From NCBI GenBank assembly GCA_016214105.1, contig JACRPD010000060.1, forward strand, positions 1-10,204: a stretch of DNA of 10,204 bases. The letters run 5' to 3'. Shown here one piece after another: positions 1-7,223 of the stretch; position 1 is the stretch's first letter, and the number at the start of each line of letters is the position of its first letter. This DNA comes from Candidatus Magasanikiibacteriota bacterium. Lineage in GTDB: Bacteria; Patescibacteriota; Patescibacteriia; Magasanikbacterales; UBA922. The position numbers and the translations under genes were made by a program. The notes below the pieces were generated by a model. That model was not told the DNA's origin. It did no database searches and saw only the letters and a list, made by a program, of their open reading frames with translations.

Positions 1-99
1 TGAATATGTTGAAATTGTTGAATATGTTGAAATTGTTGAATATGTTGAAATTGTTGAATATGTTGAAATTGTTGAATATGTTGAAATTGTTGAATATGT
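1..99. repeat. 18-bp tandem repeat, 5.5 copies
   Basis: Five perfect copies of TGAATATGTTGAAATTGT (1-90) are followed by half a copy (91-99). The unit is itself two related 9-mers, TGAATATGT and TGAAATTGT. The array is cut by the window edge, so its full length is unknown. It ends 15 bp before the gmk stop codon. One plus-strand frame (from base 2) is open throughout, reads as repeated Glu-Tyr-Val-Glu-Ile-Val, and ends with TAA at 116-118, overlapping the gmk stop. It could therefore be the repetitive tail of a convergent protein entering from the left. All three minus frames are open too, so openness is weak evidence. There are no CRISPR-like unique spacers. Confidence 0.95.
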
Positions 100-114
100 G
101 CGAATGCGTACATC

Positions 115-708
115 TTAATATAAAGCCGGCTTTTTGTCAATACCCGCGTTCCGGGCGATGATTTCCGCCACTTTTTGCACAGTTTCGTCCAGTTTGCCTT
201 GCGCGTTTACTATTCTATGGTCATAGTCAGCAGATGCGGCTATTTCCCTCTTGGCAACTTCCAACCTCTCATCAATCTGCGCTTGATTGAGCCCTCCGCG
301 GCGTTCAATTCTTGCGCGCAGGATGTCCAGATTTTCTGGCAGTAAGTAAATTGATAGATGTTTGATACCTCTTTTATCTAGATTATGCTTGCCATTGACT
401 TCAATTTGAGTAAAGATCAGATTATGTTTTTTTAGCGATTCATCAAGCCGCGCTTTTTCCACGCCGTAGTAATTTTCCGAATAAATATTATGCTCCACAA
501 AAGCGTCTTGTTTGATTTTTTCTTCAAACTCGTTTTTGCTGATAAAAAAATAGTCCGCGCCTTCTTTGTTGCCTGGACGCGGCGGGCGGGAGGTGGTGGT
601 GACTAATCGCGCGGAATTAGGAAAGATTTTTAACAGCGCGTTGATGACCGCGTCCTTACCGCCGCCGGAAGGGGAGGAGATTATAATCAGTCTTCCTTTT
701 GCAAGCAT
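115..708 (-). CDS. gmk: Guanylate kinase
   Basis: Phosphorylates GMP to GDP with ATP in the cytoplasm, the step that feeds GTP and dGTP synthesis. At 197 residues it has normal family length. The P-loop is SSPSGGGK at residues 11-18. The GMP-binding segment TTTSRPPRPGNKEGADYFF at 37-55 matches the family pattern of a TT-R-PRPGE stretch followed by DYFF. The lid region with RARIERRG lies near 131-138, and the conserved ERLEVAKREI helix near 147-156. Oddity: the residue after the P-loop lysine is Asp19, where the classical enzyme has the magnesium-coordinating Ser/Thr; this may be a lineage variant. No SD is visible before the ATG (upstream CAACGATACT). It reads leftward, 112 bp downstream of trpS, and its stop abuts the tandem repeat. 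Confidence 0.95.
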   Translation of the reverse strand: MLAKGRLIIISSPSGGGKDAVINALLKIFPNSARLVTTTSRPPRPGNKEGADYFFISKNEFEEKIKQDAFVEHNIYSENYYGVEKARLDESLKKHNLIFTQIEVNGKHNLDKRGIKHLSIYLLPENLDILRARIERRGGLNQAQIDERLEVAKREIAASADYDHRIVNAQGKLDETVQKVAEIIARNAGIDKKPALY

Positions 709-820
709 AGTATCGTTGTAAAATTTTCAATTTTTAATTTGTAATTTTTAAACAATTTTCAATTCTTTAATTTTTAATTTCGACTTATACACTTACACAC
801 TTATTTACTTGCATACCATA
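709..820. other. AT-rich spacer with 8-bp microsatellite
   Basis: This spacer between trpS and gmk has no gene. It contains two similar runs built from AATTTTCAAT and TTTTTAATTT (about 721-740 and 754-780). It also holds 3.5 copies of an 8-bp unit at 783-810 (ACTTATAC, ACTTACAC, ACTTATTT, ACTT). No convincing hairpin terminator or promoter was found. The low-complexity style resembles the tandem repeat at the left edge of the window. Confidence 0.7.
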
Positions 821-1822
821 TTATATGCCCACTCTCTCCCTCACCTCCACCATCGTCTTCTTCGCCACCGACTCGGCTTTTTTCGCTCCGGAAGTCAGTA
901 TTTTTTTCAATTGATTAGGATTAGACAATAATTTGGCGCGGCGTTTTCTAAAATCAGTAAAGTATTCGCCGATTGCCTTGCCCGTTGCCAGTTTTAAATC
1001 GCCATAGCGGATTGAACCGTCTTTTTCCGTCGTGACAAATTTTTGATAGGTTTTTGAAGTAGAGAATTTTTGCAATAACAGCATTAAATTTTGCACTCCC
1101 GGAGCATTGCCTCCACCGCTGGTCTCTGTAACCGCTTTTTTCAACTTCTGTTTAATCGCATCGGGCTCATCGGCCAGTTCAATCACATGCCCCGCGCCCA
1201 AGCTTTTGCTCATTTTTTTCTCCGGCTCCAGCAGACTCATTACTTTTGGCACATCAGTCAAAAGGTGTTTGGTTTCCGGAAAATATTTATTCTTGTCCGC
1301 CGAATAGGCGGAATAACGATTATTAAACCAGCGCGCGATGTCGCGAGTCAATTCAACATGTTGAATTTGATCTTGCCCCACCGGCACCAGGTTGCCATGA
1401 TAAAGCAGGATATCCGCGGCTTGCAATACCGGATAAGTAAACAAGCCGGCGTTCATATTTTTTTCCTGCTGTTGTGATTTGTCTTTGTATTGTGTCATCC
1501 GCTCAAGCTCGGCGATCGGCGTTATACAACTAAAAATCCAACCCAGTTCCGCGTGCTCTTTAATTTGTGATTGGACAAACAGTGTGGTTTTTTTCGGATC
1601 AATACCAGCGGCCAACAATTCAGCCGCTGTTTCTATAACTTGCCTACGGCGCTGGTCAGCCGGCATATTGCCGGTTAAAGAGTGCAAGTCGGCGATAAAA
1701 ACATACATCTGATATTTGCCGGAGTTTTGCAAATCAACCCAATTTTTAACCGCGCCCAAATAATTGCCAAGATGCAGATTGCCGGTCGGCTGGACGCCGG
1801 AGACGATGATTGGTTTGGACAT
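821..1822 (-). CDS. trpS: Tryptophanyl-tRNA synthetase
   Basis: Class I aminoacyl-tRNA synthetase that charges tRNA-Trp in the cytoplasm. It has 333 residues, the usual bacterial length. The start SGVQPTGNLHLGNYLGA (residues 8-24) carries the HIGH-type ATP motif as HLGN (17-20) with the PTG signature before it. The tryptophan-pocket and dimer segment VPVGQDQIQHVELTRDIA is at 146-163. The second ATP motif, KMSKS, is at 203-207 inside EPEKKMSKSLG. The C-terminal helical domain, rich in Lys and Ala, is intact. Nothing resembling an SD precedes the ATG (GACAACGAAAACCT). The upstream spacer holds a palindromic repeat and separates it from the RNase J gene, so it may be transcribed alone or by read-through. 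The plus-strand open frames inside it are shadows. Confidence 0.97.
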   Translation of the reverse strand: MSKPIIVSGVQPTGNLHLGNYLGAVKNWVDLQNSGKYQMYVFIADLHSLTGNMPADQRRRQVIETAAELLAAGIDPKKTTLFVQSQIKEHAELGWIFSCITPIAELERMTQYKDKSQQQEKNMNAGLFTYPVLQAADILLYHGNLVPVGQDQIQHVELTRDIARWFNNRYSAYSADKNKYFPETKHLLTDVPKVMSLLEPEKKMSKSLGAGHVIELADEPDAIKQKLKKAVTETSGGGNAPGVQNLMLLLQKFSTSKTYQKFVTTEKDGSIRYGDLKLATGKAIGEYFTDFRKRRAKLLSNPNQLKKILTSGAKKAESVAKKTMVEVRERVGI

Positions 1823-1832
1823 AGGTTTTCGT

Positions 1833-1882
1833 TGTCATCCCGAGCGACGACGAGCTCGTGCGAGGAGGAGTCGAGGGATCCC
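1833..1882. repeat. Palindromic dispersed-type repeat (GTCATCCCGAGCG type)
   Basis: A GC-rich block sits in an otherwise AT-rich 205-bp spacer (1823-2027) between rnj and trpS. It starts TGTCATCCCGAGCG and ends GAGTCGAGGGATCCC. Its core is a perfect 10-bp palindrome, ACGAGCTCGT, at 1850-1859, and ATCCC near the left end can pair with GGGAT near the right end. The TCATCCCGAGCG...GAGGGATC pattern resembles short intergenic palindromic repeats seen in many bacterial genomes. The stretch ACGAGCTCGTGCGAGGAG (1850-1867) recurs in the loop of the hairpin element at 3852-3949. The rest of the spacer shows no gene. Confidence 0.65.
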
Positions 1883-1980
1883 TTGATTATAGGATTAACA
1901 GACCTACTTAAATGATACTCGCATTTTACTCTATTTCACAAACAAAAACAAGCCACTGTATCTTAACTTATACATACCCG

Positions 1981-1998
1981 AAGAGAAAACGTTCTCTT
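1981..1998. terminator. Weak hairpin downstream of rnj
   Basis: AAGAGAA and TTCTCTT form a 7-bp stem with a 4-base loop, about 30 nt past the rnj stop. The stem is AT-rich and no U-tract follows on the minus strand; the T-rich flank (TGTTTTGTT) is on the plus side. It may help end the rnj transcript, but it is not a canonical terminator. Confidence 0.25.
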
Positions 1999-2027
1999 TG
2001 TTTTGTTAATTGTGTTGTGAGTTTTGA

Positions 2028-3830
2028 TTATACTTCTATCACCACCGGCAGTATCATCGGTCGTTTCTCCGTTTTGCTGTACAAAAATTGTCCCACTTTG
2101 TCGCGAATGTCATTTCGGATTTGATTGGTGTCAGTCCAGTTAAGCGGGGCGGATTCTATTACCATTTTTTTAACTTTGTGCCGCAGGTCTTCAATCAGCT
2201 CGCGGTTTTCTTTTAGAAATATAAAACCACGGGAAATGATGTCCGGATTTTGCACCAATTTTCCGGATTTGGTATCAACCGTCACAATCACGACCACCAT
2301 GCCGTCAGCCGCCATCACTTGCCGGTCGCGTAAAACAATGTTTTGGGTGTCGCTAACTCCCAAACCATCAACAAACACATAATCGCTCGGCGCTTTTTTA
2401 TCCAGAATCCGCGCGGATTTTGGAGTAATTTCAATTACTGATCCATTATCAGGAACGAAAATATTTTCTTTGGGAAATCCGCGCTCAATCGCCAGATTGC
2501 GCCCCTCTTTCAAAAAATAATGATTGGCGTAAACCGGAATAAAATATGTCGGTTGGATTTGTTCTATCATCTCGGCAATATCAGCGCGCGTCGCGTGGCC
2601 GGAGACATGCACATCCATTATCTCGCCGTGAATCACATGGTCGGCTTGGCGATAAATATTATCTTTGAGGCGTTGAATCGTGCGTTCGTTGCCCGGGATA
2701 ATTGAAGAGGAGAAAATCACCGTGTCGGTTTTTCGCAATTTAACTACGCGATGTTGTTTGTTCACAATGCGCGCCAATACCGCGTTTTCTTCGCCCTGCG
2801 CGCCAGTGCAAATAACCACGACTTGCCGGTCAGGGTATTTGTCAATGTCTTTGACATCAATCAAAACGCCTCTGCGGATTTTTATATAACCCAATTCTTT
2901 GGCGATTTCAATATTCATTTTCATGCTATAACCGTCAAGCGCGACTTTTTTGCCCAATTGATCCGCGGCGTCAATTACCCATTTAATCCGTTCCACTTGC
3001 GAAGAAAATGTGCCGATAATCACCCGTCCTTCGGCTTTTTGCAAAATCTCCAGCAAGTTTTTGTACATCGTTTCATAATCCGCTGAACGACGAGTGTTTA
3101 GCGCTCCCAGACTTTCCAACATTAACACGGTTGGTCGTGGGAGTTTGGCTAAGTGGCGGTAATCAAGCAGGGAATTTCCCTTATCATCGTGTTCCAACGT
3201 CCAGTCGCCCGGGTGAATCACGGTTCCGGCCGGAGTTTCAATGATTATCCCCATCGCGTCCATGATGGAGTGTTCAATTTGGAAGAATTTAATCGTGAAT
3301 TTGCCCAAACGCAAAGTATCCCGCAGATTTTTTACCGTAATGGTTTTTAAATTTTTCGCGCTATGCTGTTTGTAGTCTTCCTGTTTGTTTTTAATCAGCG
3401 CCAGAGTTAAATCACGACCGACAATCGTCGGATTGCCGAGTTTTTCCAAAAGAATTGGCGCGGCGCCGATGTGATCCAGATGGCCATGGCTGAAAATTAC
3501 GCCGCGGATTCTTTTTTCTTTGCCGACAAGATATTTTGTGTTTGGGATGATATAGTCAATGCCGGGCATGTCTTCTTCCGGGAATTGCAGACCCATGTCT
3601 AAAATAATAATATCGCCGCCATATTCAAAGACAGTCATATTGCGGCCCACTTCTTCGCATCCGCCCAAGGGAATGACGCGTAATCCGGCGTTATCTTCCG
3701 GTTTTTCAGTGATAGCGATTCCGGTTTGGAATGGCCGGGTGTTTCGCGGCGGCTGATTCCGGCCGGGGAAGCGGGAGTGCGAGTTGAATTTGCGCCGCGA
3801 TCGCGGCGCTGAAGTTTTTTCTGCAAACAT
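2028..3830 (-). CDS. rnj: Ribonuclease J (MBL / beta-CASP nuclease)
   Basis: Metallo-beta-lactamase-fold RNase of the RNase J family, which acts in mRNA decay and RNA 5'-end maturation in the cytoplasm. After a basic, disordered-looking N-terminal tail of about 50 residues come the core start RVIPLGGCEEVGRNM (51-65), motif 2 HGHLDH (115-120), EHSIMD (186-191), HPGDW (206-210), the beta-CASP segment with CTGAQGE (341-347), HVSGHATRADI (408-418), and the C-terminal domain with DIISRGF (530-536). At 600 residues it is slightly longer than typical (about 550). Oddity: the usual motif-C histidine of PVHGEYR is Tyr434 in PVYANHYF, with a histidine three residues later. The start has no SD (TTATTAATTATTTTT before ATG). 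Met1 is used because it is the first start in frame and the tail reads as protein; a later start cannot be excluded. Confidence 0.93.
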   Translation of the reverse strand: MFAEKTSAPRSRRKFNSHSRFPGRNQPPRNTRPFQTGIAITEKPEDNAGLRVIPLGGCEEVGRNMTVFEYGGDIIILDMGLQFPEEDMPGIDYIIPNTKYLVGKEKRIRGVIFSHGHLDHIGAAPILLEKLGNPTIVGRDLTLALIKNKQEDYKQHSAKNLKTITVKNLRDTLRLGKFTIKFFQIEHSIMDAMGIIIETPAGTVIHPGDWTLEHDDKGNSLLDYRHLAKLPRPTVLMLESLGALNTRRSADYETMYKNLLEILQKAEGRVIIGTFSSQVERIKWVIDAADQLGKKVALDGYSMKMNIEIAKELGYIKIRRGVLIDVKDIDKYPDRQVVVICTGAQGEENAVLARIVNKQHRVVKLRKTDTVIFSSSIIPGNERTIQRLKDNIYRQADHVIHGEIMDVHVSGHATRADIAEMIEQIQPTYFIPVYANHYFLKEGRNLAIERGFPKENIFVPDNGSVIEITPKSARILDKKAPSDYVFVDGLGVSDTQNIVLRDRQVMAADGMVVVIVTVDTKSGKLVQNPDIISRGFIFLKENRELIEDLRHKVKKMVIESAPLNWTDTNQIRNDIRDKVGQFLYSKTEKRPMILPVVIEV

Positions 3831-3851
3831 AAAAATAATTAATAAATTAGG

Positions 3852-3949
3852 ATGAAGTAGAAAATATTATTATTTTTTCGCTGCGGAACTCCTCGCTTGA
3901 GCTCGTCACACAGTCCTCGCTTCAAAAATAATAATATTTTCTACTTGAT
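3852..3949. repeat. Long-stem hairpin element, possible MITE/REP-like
   Basis: Two AT-rich arms, 3852-3877 and 3924-3949, are inverted copies matching at 25 of 26 positions; the central 23 (3855-3877 with 3924-3946) are perfect. They enclose a GC-rich 46-base loop. The loop holds CTCCTCGCTTGAGCTCGT (3889-3906), whose reverse complement matches 16 of 18 bases of the repeat core at 1850-1867, and a second TCCTCGCTT at 3914-3922. The element lies in the 147-bp gap between tRNA-Leu and rnj. In an RNA it would fold into a very stable hairpin, so it could separate or stabilise the two transcripts. No clean target-site duplication was found. Confidence 0.8.
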
Positions 3950-3976
3950 AGAAATTTCGTTTAGGAGGAAAAATTG

Positions 3977-4060
3977 TGCCCGAAGGGAGATTTGAACTCC
4001 CACCCCCTTGCGGGGACTGGCTCCTGAAGCCAGCGCGTCTACCAGTTCCGCCATCCGGGC
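3977..4060 (-). tRNA. tRNA-Leu (anticodon CAG)
   Basis: On the minus strand the gene folds as a class II tRNA with a 7-bp acceptor stem (GCCCGGA with TTCGGGC, one G-T pair). The D arm contains CTGGTAGAC. The anticodon stem is CTGGC/GCCAG with loop TTCAGGA, giving CAG at 34-36, which reads CUG leucine codons. The long variable arm is CCCC GCAA GGGG, and the T arm is GGGAG TTCAAAT CTCCC. The discriminator is A (3977), as expected for leucine. CCA is not encoded; the following bases read CAA. Its 5' end lies one base after the stop codon of the upstream binding-protein gene, so it is probably cut from a shared transcript by RNase P. Confidence 0.96.
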
Positions 4061-4061
4061 A

Positions 4062-6056
4062 TTACCACTGCCATTGTCCTTTGGTTTTTACATACCATCC
4101 AGTCACGTCGGCAAAGCGATCAGCCGGGCGGGAAATCCGTTCCACCCCCAGCCCGTTTACGCGATCAGTGGTCGCGTAAGTGTAGGTCGGCATATAAAGG
4201 AATACCGCCGGCAATTCTGATGCCAGCAATTCCTGGAATTTTTTATACAATCCCGCTCGTTCGTCTTCATTCGTCGCCGTGCGGGCTTTTTCAATCAAAG
4301 CATCGGCATTGCGGTTTAAATATTTTGACAAGTTTAATCCCGGATAATCAATCTGGCTGGAATGCCAAAAGGGGAATGGGTCCGGGTCATCGCCGACAAT
4401 TTCTCCGTACAATAAAATATCATAATTGCGCGGCTTCAAAATTTCGCGGCTGAATTCTTTGGCTTCATAAAATTTTAAATTTGTTTTAACTCCGATTTCC
4501 TGCCACAAGCCGGCAACAATCTCGGCCGCTTTGCGGTACTCTTCGTTTTTTATTGTTACTAAATTTAACTCCAAAGTTTTTCCTTGTTTATCCTGGCGGT
4601 AGAATGTCTGCGGCGTTGACAGCTCGCTATCCAACTGGCTGTTGATGTCAGCTTCCGCTTTTTGTTTGGCGGTTTCATCAGGCGTGGAAGTGGCAGTTCC
4701 GGCCGGAGTAGACGAAGCCGCCCTTTGACCATCTTCCCAAATTTTCCATAATTCAGTTTTTCTTTTTTCGCGGTAGCTTTCAGAAGTGACGCGTGTCCAT
4801 TTCTCGTCCAATAATTTATTTGCTTCTTCTATGGAATGGGCGATTTTTCCGGCGTTAGCATCATAGCCGATAAATCCCGGGAGAATCGGCCCATTAATCA
4901 CACTACCTTCGTTTTTTAAAACCTGCTGTAAAATTTTTTCTTTGTCAACTGCTTTTGCCAAAGCGGTGCGGGTTGATTTCTCTTTTAAAATCGGCTGATT
5001 GTCTTGGTTGAAAAACAGCGCGGTGTATTGGGGTAATTGGGGTGTGCGCAGCACCACACGCTTGCGTTCAACTTTGTCACGCAAAGTATGCGGGACAAAA
5101 TTTAAGCCGTCAACTTTTTGCCCGCGGAACGCTTCAATCGCGCCAGCCGGACCTTCGTATTCTAGAAAGAATTGGAAAATAAACTCATCTAAAAATGGCG
5201 GCTGGCGGAAATACTTGTTAAAGCGCTCCAATTCATAACTATAAACATATCCGGTATCGTCTTTAGCTAATTTTTTAAACATAAACGGCCCGGTGCCGAT
5301 CGGTTGTAAATTCAAATTGGAAAAACGCATTTGTTCCGGCGGCACGTCAAACCAAGCATGCTCTGGCAAAATACCGACGGTCAAAACCGATAAAAACTGA
5401 CTGAAAGGCTCTTGCAAAACAAAGCGGACGGTATAGTCATCAATCGTTGAAATTGAAACTCCTTGGAAACTTACGAATAACGGGCTGTTGACCGCGGGAT
5501 TTTGGATCGCTTCAATGGTAAATTGCACGTCTTTGGAAGTGAACGGGCTCCCATCGTGCCAGAGAACATCGCGGCGCAGTTCAAAAGTGTAAATTTTTTT
5601 ATCCGCGCTTAAATCATATTTTACCGCCAGATCCGGCACTAAACGATGTTTGGCATCGTAGCGCAGAAGGCCGGAAAAAACCAAACGCGCGATATCCATA
5701 TCAACGTCATTGGTGCTGGCAAAAATCGGATTGATTGACTTCGGCGAGCCGATCACCGCTTCCACGTAGCGTCCGCCATTGACCGGGCTTTGAATTAAAT
5801 GCGAGCCGGCAAAACGCCAGCCGGCCCAAATCAAGCTTAACAGCAAAATTAAAAAACTGACTCTGATAATATTTTTTTCCGCCGGAGAAAATAGTCTGCG
5901 CACGTGCCACAATTGCGACAGTCTCGGCCAGAATCTGCCTTTGGCTCTCTGCAATAATTTAAAATCATGCTGGACCGATTTTATCGGCCTGGCGCGGCAA
6001 CGGCGGATAATTTTAACAATTATATTTCTTAAATAAGAAAATAAGGAAGAAACCAT
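4062..6056 (-). CDS. Membrane-anchored ABC-type solute-binding protein, family 5 (peptide type)
   Basis: A substrate-binding protein of the OppA/DppA family (SBP_bac_5), which captures peptides or similar solutes outside the membrane. Residues 1-60 are basic and cytoplasmic. One hydrophobic segment follows at about 63-84, with no lipobox cysteine, so it appears tethered by an uncleaved N-terminal helix. The SBP fold starts at GGRYVEAVIGSPKSINPIF (94-112). It continues through LRRDVLWHDGSPFTSKDVQFT (160-180), IGTGPF (253-258), and GEIVGDDPDPFPFWHS (551-566). A Thr/Ala/Ser/Glu-rich insert near 420-490 looks like a disordered loop. At 664 residues it is longer than usual because of the tail and the insert. 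No permease or ATPase genes are adjacent. It starts 22 nt after secG, without an SD, and stops 1 nt before tRNA-Leu. Confidence 0.9.
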   Translation of the reverse strand: MVSSLFSYLRNIIVKIIRRCRARPIKSVQHDFKLLQRAKGRFWPRLSQLWHVRRLFSPAEKNIIRVSFLILLLSLIWAGWRFAGSHLIQSPVNGGRYVEAVIGSPKSINPIFASTNDVDMDIARLVFSGLLRYDAKHRLVPDLAVKYDLSADKKIYTFELRRDVLWHDGSPFTSKDVQFTIEAIQNPAVNSPLFVSFQGVSISTIDDYTVRFVLQEPFSQFLSVLTVGILPEHAWFDVPPEQMRFSNLNLQPIGTGPFMFKKLAKDDTGYVYSYELERFNKYFRQPPFLDEFIFQFFLEYEGPAGAIEAFRGQKVDGLNFVPHTLRDKVERKRVVLRTPQLPQYTALFFNQDNQPILKEKSTRTALAKAVDKEKILQQVLKNEGSVINGPILPGFIGYDANAGKIAHSIEEANKLLDEKWTRVTSESYREKRKTELWKIWEDGQRAASSTPAGTATSTPDETAKQKAEADINSQLDSELSTPQTFYRQDKQGKTLELNLVTIKNEEYRKAAEIVAGLWQEIGVKTNLKFYEAKEFSREILKPRNYDILLYGEIVGDDPDPFPFWHSSQIDYPGLNLSKYLNRNADALIEKARTATNEDERAGLYKKFQELLASELPAVFLYMPTYTYATTDRVNGLGVERISRPADRFADVTGWYVKTKGQWQW

Positions 6057-6078
6057 AGCGAAAAGTAGAAGCCAAAAA

Positions 6079-6297
6079 TCAAACCATTAAACTTGCCACT
6101 GCCACGCCGAAGAAAATCACCGCGATAACGATGGTGGCGCGGAAAAGCGTTTTGTCAATGCCGCGGCGAGTGGAGAAGATGTTGCTGGAACCGCCAAAAG
6201 CCGCGCCCAACCCCGAGCCTTTTTGCTGGAGCAGGATCACGACGACTAGTAATATGGCGCTGATTGCTTGGATAATAAGTAGTATTTTCGGAGTCAT
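6079..6297 (-). CDS. secG: Preprotein translocase subunit SecG
   Basis: Small membrane subunit of the SecYEG channel that helps SecA-driven export. Its 72 residues fit the family. Transmembrane helix 1 spans about residues 4-23 and helix 2 about 52-71. Between them is the cytoplasmic signature LLQQKGSGLGAAFGGSS (22-38) followed by FSTRRGIDK (41-49), which closely matches SecG. No SD is seen before the ATG. The next gene, the binding protein, follows 22 nt later on the same strand and needs the Sec route for membrane insertion, so co-transcription makes sense. A promoter candidate lies at 6337-6365. Confidence 0.95.
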   Translation of the reverse strand: MTPKILLIIQAISAILLVVVILLQQKGSGLGAAFGGSSNIFSTRRGIDKTLFRATIVIAVIFFGVAVASLMV

Positions 6298-6336
6298 AGA
6301 ATCAATGATTTTAGGGGTAAATCACAACTAGAATAG

Positions 6337-6365
6337 AGTATAACACTAAACTGAAAAAAAGGCAA
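6337..6365 (-). promoter_or_regulatory. Sigma70-type promoter for secG operon
   Basis: On the minus strand TTGCCT (6360-6365) is separated by 17 bp from TATACT (6337-6342), giving 4 of 6 and 5 of 6 consensus bases at standard spacing. The predicted start lies about 33 nt before the secG ATG. It sits in the 91-bp gap after the AbiEii toxin gene, so the housekeeping genes need not rely on the toxin-antitoxin transcript. Confidence 0.6.
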
Positions 6366-6388
6366 TATCAAGAGGATTGGGGCGGTCG

Positions 6389-7219
6389 CTACTTCAGCTC
6401 TTTAATCTTTCTCTGTAGAATCTCTTTAAAATTCTTACTGAAATTATTTACAAAATTCAGATCGGCTATCAGCGGCTCCAGATCAAATTTGATGCTTTTT
6501 TCATCAACCTGCCCGACAATCTTAATCAGTTCCATTTTTAAATTTTCCATATTGCCGCTTTCCAAGCACCCCAAATTCGGCCTTACTCCCTTATCCAAAT
6601 ACCATAATAAGTCAAAATAATCACGGCCTTTTACCGCGGCCAATATTTCGCCTTTTTTATTCGTTTTTATCCATTTTCTCAACAGCACCGCCCGGATTTT
6701 CGTCGCCATAAGCGTCGGCAAATCAAAGACATGAACCAAAAACGACTGGTTGAATTTAAAAATCGGGGTCATCTCCGTTTTATAATTCCGGCAAAAATTA
6801 AATTCAGAAAATATCTCAACTTTTAAAAATAACAGGTCTGATTCGCCGGCCTCCGCTAAATTCAATTCTTTGAGAATTGGAAATTTAAGATAAATCCTGA
6901 ATTTCTGAATGGAAAAACTCAAGTCAAGGCCAAACTTTTTTTTAAAATATAGCTTCAGCTCTTGGACCAGTTTAGTAAAATCAACTTTTTTCTTTAAATC
7001 AACAAAATCTAAATCCTCGGATAAGCGCGGCAAGCCGTAACAGTGGGCCAAACTTGAGCCGCCGTAAAATACCAGTCGGCTGTAATCCTTGTGGCCGTAA
7101 ATAAAATCCAAAATTAAAATCTGCAGGTATTCTTTAAGCAAATTTCTTTTGAAGATCTTGCTGGCGGAAACAGATTCTTCCAGCAGGTTTAATAAAAAAA
7201 TTTTTAACCGCTCTTCCAT
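6389..7219 (-). CDS. AbiEii-type nucleotidyltransferase toxin
   Basis: Toxin partner of an AbiE-type toxin-antitoxin or abortive-infection system (AbiEii/AbiGii, DUF1814, DNA polymerase beta-like nucleotidyltransferase fold). Family members transfer nucleotides to a target and stop growth; several studied relatives act on tRNA. All family motifs are visible in 276 residues. Motif I is GGSSL (53-57). Next is RLSEDLDF (65-72) with metal-binding Asp69 and Asp71, then LKVEI (132-136), the lysine/arginine motif MATKIRAVLLRKW (171-183), and KGRDYFDLLWY (197-207). It follows the antitoxin by 4 nt, with translation probably coupled since no SD is present. It is AT-rich (33% GC in the line 7141-7200, counted by hand). 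It appears intact, so probably functional. Confidence 0.9.
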   Translation of the reverse strand: MEERLKIFLLNLLEESVSASKIFKRNLLKEYLQILILDFIYGHKDYSRLVFYGGSSLAHCYGLPRLSEDLDFVDLKKKVDFTKLVQELKLYFKKKFGLDLSFSIQKFRIYLKFPILKELNLAEAGESDLLFLKVEIFSEFNFCRNYKTEMTPIFKFNQSFLVHVFDLPTLMATKIRAVLLRKWIKTNKKGEILAAVKGRDYFDLLWYLDKGVRPNLGCLESGNMENLKMELIKIVGQVDEKSIKFDLEPLIADLNFVNNFSKNFKEILQRKIKELK

Positions 7220-7223
7220 ATTT

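Noticed and set aside
1..99. CRISPR array
   Set aside because: The units are directly contiguous and identical, with no unique spacers.
1091..1712. Plus-strand open frames within trpS
   Set aside because: They are shadows of a full-length, motif-complete tryptophanyl-tRNA synthetase on the minus strand.
3852..3949. Ordinary rho-independent terminator
   Set aside because: The arms are AT-rich and far longer than a terminator stem, the loop is 46 bases and GC-rich, and no U-tract follows a GC stem.
3976..4220. Plus-strand open frames across tRNA-Leu and the end of the binding-protein gene
   Set aside because: They overlap a well-folded tRNA and a conserved coding end; no start signal or domain supports them.
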